Positions 26,027-33,363 of a DNA stretch of 64,000 bases are shown here, piece after piece (position 1 is the first letter of the stretch; each line of letters begins with the position of its first letter). Source of the DNA: Comamonas testosteroni TK102 (lineage in GTDB: Bacteria > Pseudomonadota > Gammaproteobacteria > Burkholderiales > Burkholderiaceae_C). A program made the position numbers and the translations under genes. The DNA is taken from NCBI RefSeq assembly GCF_000739375.1, contig NZ_CP006704.1, forward strand, positions 5,456,001 through 5,520,000, written 5' to 3'. Below the pieces are notes generated by a model, which saw nothing but the letters and a program-made list of their open reading frames with translations, was not told the origin of the DNA and searched no databases.

Positions 26027-27025
26027 ATGCAGAGCATGACCAACCACTCTTACAGCCTTGGCGAACTGGACAAGGAAGCCCGCATGGGCGGGCAAGGCGC
26101 AGAAACCTCGGCGCGCGAAGTGCGCGTCATAGACATCAGCGACTTCGAGCAGCGCAAGCAGGAGATTTCCGAGCAGATCTGGAGCGCTTCGGTAGAAATC
26201 GGCTTCTTCCAGGTTTCCGGCCACGGCATAGCCCAGCCCGATATCGACGCCGCATTCGGCAGGGCCGAACAGCTATTTGCACTGCCGCCCGAAACCAAGG
26301 CGCAATGGCCGCTATCGCGCAACGCAGGCTGGGAGCACAAGGCGCAGATCCGCCCCTCCACGCGCACCCCCGACCAGAAAGAGTCCTATCAGGTCACACG
26401 CCCACGCATGCAGGGCCTGTGGCCCAGTGAGCAAGAACTGCCCGGCTTCCAACAGGCCACGCTGGCCTTTGAGCACCAATGCTGGCAGGTGGGTATGCAG
26501 CTGCTGTCCTGCTTTGCCTACAAGCTGGGCTTTGACGAGGAGTTCTTCACCCGCGCACATGACCCCGCCGTGCCCAGCTACCAGAGCACGCTGCGTATGC
26601 TGCATTACTTTGCCGTGGACCCTGCACTCAAGGACGAAATCGGCCTGTGGCGTGCAGGCGCACATACGGACTTTGACTGCCTGACGCTGTTGTTCCAGCG
26701 CGCCGGCCAGGGTGGGCTGCAGGTGCTGCCCGGCAAAGAGGCCGATGCCCAGCAATGGACGCCCGTGAAGCCCGTGGATGGCGTCATCACCTGCAATATC
26801 GGCGACATGCTGATGCGCTGGAGCGACGACCGGCTGCCCAGCAACTTCCACCGCGTGCGCAACCCGCAGCCCCATGAGTACCAGGGAGCCCGCTACAGCC
26901 TGGCCTTCTTCTGCCAGGCCAATGAAGATGCGGTGATCGAAGGGCCGGCCAAAAAATATCCGCCCATCACAGGGGCGGAATATTTGCGTCAGCGCATCAG
27001 CGCCAATTTCTCGAACAAGTACTGA
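26027..27025 (+). CDS. 2-oxoglutarate/Fe(II) dioxygenase, isopenicillin N synthase family
   Basis: A 332-residue non-haem iron oxygenase. It has the N-terminal DIOX_N region (VIDISDFEQRKQEISEQIWS, then GFFQVSGHGI) and the C-terminal double-stranded beta-helix. The iron ligands are His213 and Asp215 in AHTDFDCLTLLFQ plus the later His in NFHRVRNP, and RYSLAFF supplies the 2-oxoglutarate Arg-x-Ser. The start at ATG 26027 (or 26036) is chosen because the upstream open frame has no family similarity. The family includes thymine-7-hydroxylase as well as enzymes acting on many other small molecules. Divergence from a nucleobase-deaminase/ABC operon makes a nucleobase-like substrate plausible but unproven. 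Confidence 0.88.
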   Translation: MQSMTNHSYSLGELDKEARMGGQGAETSAREVRVIDISDFEQRKQEISEQIWSASVEIGFFQVSGHGIAQPDIDAAFGRAEQLFALPPETKAQWPLSRNAGWEHKAQIRPSTRTPDQKESYQVTRPRMQGLWPSEQELPGFQQATLAFEHQCWQVGMQLLSCFAYKLGFDEEFFTRAHDPAVPSYQSTLRMLHYFAVDPALKDEIGLWRAGAHTDFDCLTLLFQRAGQGGLQVLPGKEADAQQWTPVKPVDGVITCNIGDMLMRWSDDRLPSNFHRVRNPQPHEYQGARYSLAFFCQANEDAVIEGPAKKYPPITGAEYLRQRISANFSNKY

Positions 27026-27046
27026 CCCTCCCTGAGCAGCCCTGCC

Positions 27047-27120
27047 GCTTCCCCCCAAGGAGGACGGCACCTTCGGGATGAGGCGGCCCTTCCTTGGTGC
27101 CCCCAGCTTGGCTGGTGCGC
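27047..27120. repeat. GC-rich repeat family B, copy 3
   Basis: On the minus strand it contains CCTCCTTGGGGGGAAGCGGC, with further GC-rich arms to its left (GGCCGCCTCATCCCGAAGG). It resembles the CTTGGGGGAAGCGGC core at 2602. It lies between the dioxygenase stop and the hairpin at 27171. Confidence 0.45.
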
Positions 27121-27170
27121 CGGTTTCCGGCCTCCGTCTTTGGCACAGTGTGATGTGGCCTGAATTGAAA

Positions 27171-27201
27171 CGACAAGGCCCCGGAACCCGGGGCCTTGTC
27201 G
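27171..27201. terminator. Long GC-rich hairpin between convergent genes
   Basis: CGACAAGGCCCC (27171-27182) pairs with GGGGCCTTGTCG (27190-27201) around a short loop. There is no T-run, so it may be a weak terminator or a transcript-stabilising hairpin. It sits 3' of both the dioxygenase (+) and the acyl-CoA-binding protein gene (-). Confidence 0.6.
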
Positions 27202-27221
27202 GCAATCAGCGCCGGAGCGGA

Positions 27222-27476
27222 TCAGCGCAGCGACTCGATGAGATCGATGTACTGTTGCTTGGCCTCATCGGGTGTCGTGCCTTCCAGCTTGGCCCAGGCA
27301 TCCCACTTGGCGCGGGCCACCATGTCGGTGAAGCTGGGCTTCTTGGCTTCGTTGTCACCCTCGGTCGCCTGCTTGTACAAGGCATAGATCTTGAGCAAGG
27401 TGGCGTTATCGGGACGCTCGCCAAGCGAGGTGGAATTCTTGACGGTCTCTTCAAACCGGGCGTTCAGATCGGACAT
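27222..27476 (-). CDS. Acyl-CoA-binding protein (ACBP)
   Basis: An 84-residue four-helix acyl-CoA-binding protein that holds long-chain acyl-CoA in the cytosol. The length and motifs fit the classic ACBP domain: LLKIYALYKQATEGDN near residue 27-42 and FTDMVARAKWDAWAKLEG, which contains the conserved Lys-Trp-x-x-Trp. The start at 27476 is preceded by AGGAGACCTTTC and gives the expected N-terminus. It is monocistronic. ACBPs are universal in eukaryotes but occur only in some bacteria. A TetR-type palindrome lies upstream. Confidence 0.93.
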   Translation of the reverse strand: MSDLNARFEETVKNSTSLGERPDNATLLKIYALYKQATEGDNEAKKPSFTDMVARAKWDAWAKLEGTTPDEAKQQYIDLIESLR

Positions 27477-27533
27477 GAAAGGTCTCCTGGGCTTTGATAA
27501 TCGAGGCCAGTGTAGCCAAAAATCAGCCAAATT

Positions 27534-27547
27534 AGAACGACCGTTCT
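27534..27547. promoter_or_regulatory. TetR-type palindrome upstream of ACBP gene
   Basis: AGAACG-AC-CGTTCT is a perfect 14-base inverted repeat flanked by AT-rich sequence, 58 bases before the ACBP start. The form is typical of TetR-family operators. No TetR gene lies in the window. Confidence 0.55.
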
Positions 27548-27659
27548 TTTTATTTCACAAAGTACCGCAACGCCGGCAAGCAAGCAGCCCTTTGCGGCAC
27601 GCGCTCCCTCAGATCCGCCTCTTCGTGATTCTCCTCGCGGTAGCAGCAACGCACTGCCT

Positions 27660-28865
27660 TCAGAACATCATGCGCAGGCCCGCATCAAAGCCCAATGCGC
27701 TGCGCGGCTGCATGCCGGGGCTGTTGCTGTAAGCCGGTTGCGGCATGATGACCGGGCTGCTGACGGCCAGCGGTGTCACACCTATCACCGCAGGATTGTT
27801 GTGTCCATTGCTCACGCTGATACGTGACACCGTGGTGTAGAGCGCCGTGCGTTTGGAGAGGTTATGCACATAACCCAAGGCCAGCTTGTTCACCGATGCG
27901 TCGCCGGCTCCCTCCCCATCTTTGAATTGCACCCTGGCCACAGACGCCCTGAGCTGATGCAGTCCGACAGGGATTTGCACACCAGCCAGAAGCCCGTCAT
28001 AGCGGTCTGTGGCCCGCACATCGCTGCGCGCATTGCGCACCTGCGACCACTCGCCCAACACGCGGACCGGACCGAAGTTGTACGAACCTCCCAGGTTCAG
28101 GGACTTGATGGTTTCCTTGCGGCCGTTCAAAGTGCCCAGCATGCTTTCGCCATAGCCCAGCGCAATATCGGTGGGGCCACTGGCCCAGCCAATGCGTCCA
28201 CCGGCATAGCGGCCGCGCCTGGCATCATTTTCCGGGAAGGCGTACATCAGTTGACCATAAATTCCGCCCAGCCCGGTCGGCAGGTGGTAGCCGATGGAGT
28301 TGTTGGCGCGCAGATAATTGTCCGTGCCTGCCGACAAACCGTTTCCCAGCAAGCGTTCGGGCAGCGTGCCGCTGGTCTGCGTACGCAGCGCACGGTTGAT
28401 GGCCAGGTTGCTGCTGACCACCGCCAGCAAGTTGACGCCCACGCCGTTGACGGAATAGGGATCAAAGGCCCAGTCATTCAGAAACGACGGCGTGTGATCA
28501 CGCCCAAGGCGCAGCTCGCCCCAATTGCCCGCCAGGCTGACGGTGGAGCGTCGCCCAAAGTTCAGCGCGCCGCCGCCCGTGTCGTTGGTCACAGGCGCTT
28601 CCAGCCACATGCTGGCAGACATTCCAGCACCCAGATCTTCAACCGCACGAACACCCAGACGGCTGGCCAGATTACCCGAGGGTGACAGCGCCCAGATACC
28701 TTGGCTGGCCGTGCGACCGGAGCCATCCCAGGAATTGCTGCGCACCATGTAGCGGCTGACGCCCGCATCCATGACGCCGAACAGCGTCACAGATGACTGA
28801 GCGCTGGACAGGCTGCTGACGGACAAGGCAAAAAGACTCCAGAGGTAGCGTGAAATACGTGGCAT
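27660..28865 (-). CDS. Gram-negative porin
   Basis: Outer-membrane general porin of the beta-proteobacterial Porin_4 type, 401 residues. The signal peptide ends near residue 22 (LSSAQS), and the mature protein opens with SVTLFGVMDAGVSRYMVRSN. The sequence alternates polar and hydrophobic residues as in a 16-strand barrel, with an acidic/glycine-rich loop near 90-140 and a terminal Phe (LRMMF), the signal for outer-membrane insertion. The AAGGAGACATGAC ribosome-binding site supports the start. It would form trimers that let small solutes into the periplasm. Confidence 0.95.
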   Translation of the reverse strand: MPRISRYLWSLFALSVSSLSSAQSSVTLFGVMDAGVSRYMVRSNSWDGSGRTASQGIWALSPSGNLASRLGVRAVEDLGAGMSASMWLEAPVTNDTGGGALNFGRRSTVSLAGNWGELRLGRDHTPSFLNDWAFDPYSVNGVGVNLLAVVSSNLAINRALRTQTSGTLPERLLGNGLSAGTDNYLRANNSIGYHLPTGLGGIYGQLMYAFPENDARRGRYAGGRIGWASGPTDIALGYGESMLGTLNGRKETIKSLNLGGSYNFGPVRVLGEWSQVRNARSDVRATDRYDGLLAGVQIPVGLHQLRASVARVQFKDGEGAGDASVNKLALGYVHNLSKRTALYTTVSRISVSNGHNNPAVIGVTPLAVSSPVIMPQPAYSNSPGMQPRSALGFDAGLRMMF

Positions 28866-29035
28866 GTCATGTCTCCTTTTCGTTATGAATTCGCGGTATT
28901 GATCCGCAAAATCACTCTAGAAAAGGGCGGCTGCAGTTCTTGTGCAGTTGATGCCATTCATTGCTTATTTGGTGCCATGTTCCCAAGGTGAAATCCCTAG
29001 GAATGTCGTCCTGCCACATTACCAATGTCCGACAG

Positions 29036-29067
29036 AAAAAAGCCGGCGCCTTGGAAAAGGCACCGGC
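29036..29067 (-). terminator. Rho-independent terminator of the BKACE operon
   Basis: On the minus strand, a stem of 11 bases (29057-29067 with 29042-29052, one mismatch) with a four-base loop is followed by six or more Ts. It lies 50 bases after the quinone oxidoreductase stop codon. Confidence 0.85.
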
Positions 29068-29115
29068 ACAGATTTTCGCAATGGCTTTACCCGCACAACA
29101 TTTGCGCCCAGCAGC

Positions 29116-30087
29116 TCATGGCACGAGTACTGTGGCCCCCACAGTCTTGCGCGCTTCCAATGCGCGATGGGCTTGTGCCGCCTCGGCCAAGGCAAACTCC
29201 TGCTGCGGCTCGCTCACGATGCGCCCCGCCAGCACGTGCTCGAACAACTCTGCAGCCATCTCCAGCATATGTGAGCGAGGCTGGATGTAATGCATCATGG
29301 CCGGCCTGGTCATCCAGATCGAGCCTTTGGCGGCCAGCTGCGATGAGTCCACCAGCACGGAGCCGGAAGAAGTTCCGTTGCTGACCAGCGAGCCAAGCGG
29401 CTGCAGGCAATCGAGCGAGTCCATCAGTGTGTCCTTGCCTACCGAGTCATAAACCACGGGAACGCCCTTGCCTGCCGTGATTTCCTTCACTCGCTCGACG
29501 ATGTTTTCACGCGAAGTCACGATGGTGTGCGCGCATCCGTTCGCCCTGGCCAGTTCGGCCTTCTCATCCGTGCTGACCGTTCCAATCATGTTGACTCCCA
29601 TAGCGCGGGCCCACTGACAGGCAATCAGGCCTACGCCCCCGGCAGCTGCGTGATAGAGAATGGTTTCACCGCCCTGCAGCGGATAGACCTGACGGAACAG
29701 ATACTGGGCCGTCATGCCTTTCATCATGAGTGTGGCTGCAGTACGGTCTGAAATTCCGTCGGGCAACGGAATCAGCACTTCTGCAGGCATCACACGCGCC
29801 TGCGCATAAGCGCCTTGCGGACCGATCAGATAGCCAACGCGGTCACCCACCCGGATATCCGTCACACCCGTTCCGACGGCCTCGACCACACCTACGGCAT
29901 CCGAGCCCAGCCCGTTGGGCAAGGCCAACGGATAACGCCCTGAGCGGAAGTACACATCGATGAAGTTGAGCGCGATATAGCTATGTCGCACACGCGCCTG
30001 GCCCGGGCCCGGGTCTCCCACGGCAACGTTTTCCAGTCGCAGAACTTCTGGACCGCCAGTCTCGTAAAAGCGAATGGCCTGAGTCAT
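29116..30087 (-). CDS. NADPH:quinone oxidoreductase (zinc-independent MDR family)
   Basis: Cytosolic NAD(P)H-dependent reductase, 323 residues, of the QOR subgroup of medium-chain reductases. It opens MTQAIRFYETGGPEVLRLEN, has the YPLALPNGLGSDAVGVVEAV segment near 55-75, and a nucleotide-binding AAAGGVGLIACQWARAMG near 148. The catalytic zinc cysteines are lacking. The start at 30087 has the CAGGAGCATTTC ribosome-binding site. As last gene of the TauD-BKACE-Bug operon it could reduce an enoyl or quinone intermediate, or protect against quinones. Confidence 0.9.
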   Translation of the reverse strand: MTQAIRFYETGGPEVLRLENVAVGDPGPGQARVRHSYIALNFIDVYFRSGRYPLALPNGLGSDAVGVVEAVGTGVTDIRVGDRVGYLIGPQGAYAQARVMPAEVLIPLPDGISDRTAATLMMKGMTAQYLFRQVYPLQGGETILYHAAAGGVGLIACQWARAMGVNMIGTVSTDEKAELARANGCAHTIVTSRENIVERVKEITAGKGVPVVYDSVGKDTLMDSLDCLQPLGSLVSNGTSSGSVLVDSSQLAAKGSIWMTRPAMMHYIQPRSHMLEMAAELFEHVLAGRIVSEPQQEFALAEAAQAHRALEARKTVGATVLVP

Positions 30088-30194
30088 GAAATGCTCCTGT
30101 ATCAATTGTTCACAGCGAGGTGCAGCAAGCGCTGCAAAGCAAAAGTCCGGGCATCCTCAGCCGCAGACATGCCCGGACCGATAGACGAGCCGAT

Positions 30195-31163
30195 TCAGTT
30201 CAGCTTGATGCCGAAATTCCTGACGATCTCACCGTTGCGCTGGTATTCGGCCTGCAGATCGACAGACAGCTGCTCCAGAGTGCGCTCCTGCCTGATGGGC
30301 TCGAAGCCGGTGGACCGATAGCGCGCCTGCACCGCCTGGCTGGCGTTGACCTTCTGCAGCGTGGCATTGATCTTCTCCAGCAACGGCTGCGGCGTCTTTG
30401 CCGAAGCAAAGACGCCGGCCCAGTTGCTGAAATCCAGCTCCGGATAACCGACCTCAGCCATCGTCGGCACATTGGGAAAATCGGACAAGCGGCTCTTGTA
30501 AGCAACGGCCAGCAGCTTGACCTTGCCGCTGGGAACCAGCGGTTTGGTGGTCACGGAGCCGTCGAACATCAGCGGAATCTGATTGCCCATGATTTGTGCC
30601 AGTGCCGGTGCAGAGCCTGGAAACGGCACATGCTGCATATCCAGGCCGGCCTTCTGATTCAGGATCGCCCCTGCGTACTGCGATGCCGTCCCCTGGCTGT
30701 AGGAGGCAAAGGACAGCTGACCCGGATGGGCCTTGATATAGGCAATAGCCTCCTTGGCATCCCTGGCCGGGAACTGAGGCGAAGCAATGAAGACCATTAC
30801 GGAGCGTGCCATCTGCGAGACGGGTCTGACATCCTTCATGGCATCAAAGCCCCCCTTGAGCACATGCGGAACCTCGGTCAGGATATTGGTCACCGTCACC
30901 AGCAAGGTATTGCCGTCTGAGGGCTGGGACAGCATGTATTTCACCGCCATGGCTCCACCGGCACCGGGGCGGTTTTCCACAATCACAGGCTGTTTGAGCT
31001 CATGCGCCAGCTGGTCGCTGATGATGCGTGCAAACACATCGATCGTGCCACCGGGCGGGGCAGGAACAATGAGCTTGACGGGCTTGTCGGTGAACGCGAG
31101 GGCGCTGCCAGTTGGCAAAGCTGCAGCCAGAGCAATGGACAGCAGGACTGGAATGCGTTGCAT
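30195..31163 (-). CDS. Bug-family (TctC) solute-binding protein
   Basis: Periplasmic binding protein, 322 residues. The signal peptide MQRIPVLLSIALAAALPTGS is cleaved near residue 23 (ALA). Mature motifs are KPVKLIVPAPPGGTIDVFAR, GAGGAMAVKYM near 65 and NQIPLMFDGSVTTKPL near 195. The ribosome-binding site AAGGAGCGCACG precedes ATG 31163. The gene lies 17 bases after the BKACE gene, so it probably binds the substrate of the encoded pathway or a related acid. No TctAB membrane partner is encoded nearby. Confidence 0.92.
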   Translation of the reverse strand: MQRIPVLLSIALAAALPTGSALAFTDKPVKLIVPAPPGGTIDVFARIISDQLAHELKQPVIVENRPGAGGAMAVKYMLSQPSDGNTLLVTVTNILTEVPHVLKGGFDAMKDVRPVSQMARSVMVFIASPQFPARDAKEAIAYIKAHPGQLSFASYSQGTASQYAGAILNQKAGLDMQHVPFPGSAPALAQIMGNQIPLMFDGSVTTKPLVPSGKVKLLAVAYKSRLSDFPNVPTMAEVGYPELDFSNWAGVFASAKTPQPLLEKINATLQKVNASQAVQARYRSTGFEPIRQERTLEQLSVDLQAEYQRNGEIVRNFGIKLN

Positions 31164-31180
31164 CGTGCGCTCCTTTGAAC

Positions 31181-32239
31181 TCAGGCGACTTTGCGCAGAA
31201 AACCCTGCTGAGCACCGTTGCGATTCGGAGCAAAGCCGTTCCTTGTCAGGCTCTCCTCCACCGTGTCGTAGAACACCCCGATCTGGCAGATCTCGCGTGC
31301 CTGGGCAGGAGTGGCGATGGGGCGGCTGCATTCCTTGGCAATGCGCACCAGCTGCTCGATCTGCTCCACCGTGCCCATTTTTCGGGTTCGGGCCTGATTC
31401 CATAGATTGTCTTCGGTGCCGCAGCGCACATGCAGGCCCATGGCGATGCCCATGAGGTTGATCGGCAGCACGTTCAGCACCGAGGCCTCCACTGTGAGCA
31501 CCGCACCGTCGGGCACGGCGCGCACAAAATTGGCCAGGCTGTAGACACTGGGCTGGTCCATGCCGCCGCCGATGGCTACCCAGTTCAGCACCAGCGGACC
31601 TTTGTAGATGCCGCGACGCATCAGCCGCTCAACCGACTCGAAGCTGTTGATGTTGTAGCACTGGAAAGCACTCTGAATGCCGGCCGCACTCAGGCGGCGT
31701 ATATGCTCTTCGGCCCAGCCCGGCTGTGCAGGCACGGTCATTTCCTTGTAGGCATTGAACACCGCCGGGTCCTCCATCGAAGTGCCCTCGATATCCCGCG
31801 CATCGAACTGCTCCAGAATGTTCATCTGCGAGGTATTGATGGTCACCGTCACCTGATCGGGCTTGGGGTCCAGCTCGGCCAGCATGTGGCGGGTATCGTC
31901 AGACAGCCATTTGGCGGCCGCGCCATCGGTTTCGGGTGCAAAGCTGATCGACCCACCCACCTGGATGATCATGTCCGGGACGCGGGCACGCACGCCGGCA
32001 ATCAGCTCGTTGAACTTGGAAAGCCGCTTGCTGCCGCGACCGTCGAGTTCACGCACATGCAAGTGCAGCACCTGGGCGCCGGCGTGGTAGCAGTCCACCG
32101 CTTTTTGAATCTGCTCCTCCATCGTGACGGGAATTTCGCCGGGGAAGTCCTCCGGCAGCCACGAAGGCGCATAGGGAGCTGCAGTGATGATGAGAGGCTG
32201 CTGATTTTCGGCAACCAGGTGGCCGTCGAGGAAATTCAT
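31181..32239 (-). CDS. BKACE-family beta-keto acid cleavage enzyme (DUF849)
   Basis: A 352-residue zinc-dependent TIM-barrel enzyme of the BKACE family, whose founder cleaves 3-keto-5-aminohexanoate. Family members condense a beta-keto acid with acetyl-CoA to give acetoacetate plus a new acyl-CoA. It opens PLIITAAPYAPSWLPEDFPG. The zinc-binding H-x-H is at 59-61 in LHLHVRE, followed by QVGGSISF near 100 and MNILEQFDARDIEG near 150. The start at 32239 fits GGAGACACCATC. The substrate cannot be read from sequence; neighbours suggest an amino- or quaternary-ammonium-type acid, or an oxidised aliphatic acid. Confidence 0.9.
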   Translation of the reverse strand: MNFLDGHLVAENQQPLIITAAPYAPSWLPEDFPGEIPVTMEEQIQKAVDCYHAGAQVLHLHVRELDGRGSKRLSKFNELIAGVRARVPDMIIQVGGSISFAPETDGAAAKWLSDDTRHMLAELDPKPDQVTVTINTSQMNILEQFDARDIEGTSMEDPAVFNAYKEMTVPAQPGWAEEHIRRLSAAGIQSAFQCYNINSFESVERLMRRGIYKGPLVLNWVAIGGGMDQPSVYSLANFVRAVPDGAVLTVEASVLNVLPINLMGIAMGLHVRCGTEDNLWNQARTRKMGTVEQIEQLVRIAKECSRPIATPAQAREICQIGVFYDTVEESLTRNGFAPNRNGAQQGFLRKVA

Positions 32240-32357
32240 GATGGTGTCTCCGTTGTTATATGAATGCCATGCCCGCGCTCGGAGCCTTGCGTGCAACTGT
32301 GCTTGCATCGCACCGCTCGGTCAGGTTCTGCGCCTTGCCACGGGCGCTTTCCGATGC

Positions 32358-33209
32358 TCAGAAAGTCGGTGTGCCGATGATCCCGGCGCGCTCCATCTTT
32401 CGATGGCAGGGCGGGTAGTCCATCACCGCGTAATGCTGTGTCGCGCGGTTGTCCCAGATGGCGATGCTGCCGGGCTCCCAGCGCCAGCGGACCTGGTACT
32501 CGGGGATCGCGGCCTGGCTGATCAAGAACTGCAGCAGACTGGATGAGCCCTGGGTGAAGTCCTGGCCCACACGCACATTGGCGGGCGTGTGGAAGTTCGT
32601 GAAATGAGTGGTGAAGCCGCTGACAAACAGCACTTTTTCACCAGTTTCCGGATGCGTACGAACCACCGGGTGCTCCGCATCCGGAAACTGCGCCTTGAGG
32701 GCCAGACGCTTGTGCGCAGGCATGGCGGCGCCAAAGGTGCACTCGATGCTATGACGTGCCCGCAGCGGGGCTATCACGTCCTTGATATGCGATGGAAGCA
32801 TTTCGTAAGCCAGCGCCATATTGGCCCACATGGTGTCGCCGCCAACCGGCGGACATTCGACGCAGCGCAGCACGCAGCCCATGGGCGGCACCTCGCGCCA
32901 GGTGGCATCGCAATGCCAGGAGTTTTCATACCGGTCCAGCGGCTTGTCCGGCGTCTTGTAGATCTGCACCAGGCCGGGATGATCGGGGTCGCTGCCGACC
33001 ACCGGGTGGTCCTCCAGCTCGCCAAAACGCCGGGCAAAACCGACATGCTCGGCGCGACTGATTCTCTGGTGACGCAAGAACAGCACCTTGTGCTTGAGCA
33101 AGGCCGCCTTGATCTCTGCGAAAAGCCCATCATCGCGCAGCGCATCCGCCAGTTGCACATCGACCAACTCCGCGCCTATGGCACAGGTCAGAGGGTTTAT
33201 CTGCATCAC
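32358..33209 (-). CDS. TauD/TfdA-family 2-oxoglutarate dioxygenase
   Basis: A 283-residue Fe(II)/2-oxoglutarate oxygenase. The metal ligands are His99 and Asp101 (SWHCDATW) and His259 in RATQHYAVMDY, with Arg270 as the 2-oxoglutarate-binding residue. It resembles TauD (taurine), TfdA (2,4-D) and gamma-butyrobetaine-type enzymes, which hydroxylate a substrate that then often fragments. It is the first gene of the operon, divergent from the AraC regulator. It probably performs the first oxidation of the compound whose keto-acid product goes to the BKACE enzyme. The start could be ATG 33209 or the adjacent ATG at 33206. Confidence 0.91.
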   Translation of the reverse strand: MMQINPLTCAIGAELVDVQLADALRDDGLFAEIKAALLKHKVLFLRHQRISRAEHVGFARRFGELEDHPVVGSDPDHPGLVQIYKTPDKPLDRYENSWHCDATWREVPPMGCVLRCVECPPVGGDTMWANMALAYEMLPSHIKDVIAPLRARHSIECTFGAAMPAHKRLALKAQFPDAEHPVVRTHPETGEKVLFVSGFTTHFTNFHTPANVRVGQDFTQGSSSLLQFLISQAAIPEYQVRWRWEPGSIAIWDNRATQHYAVMDYPPCHRKMERAGIIGTPTF

Positions 33210-33297
33210 TGTCTCCTACACTTTTTTGAACCCAGGCTTGTTGCTGGTCTCTGCCGCCCGGTAAGTCCACTGTAGAAAACCTGTGTCACATAGGTTG

Positions 33298-33331
33298 TGC
33301 ATTTCATGCCGCACGCTATGCATCTCATGCC
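33298..33331. promoter_or_regulatory. AraC-type direct repeats in divergent promoter
   Basis: TGCATTTCATGCC (33298-33310) and TGCATCTCATGCC (33319-33331) match at 12 of 13 positions and repeat every 21 bases, two helical turns. This is the usual geometry of AraC-family half-sites. They lie between the dioxygenase start and the AraC gene. Confidence 0.65.
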
Positions 33332-33363
33332 AGAATTTCTCCGACTTTTTGCGTGGAGCAGTC

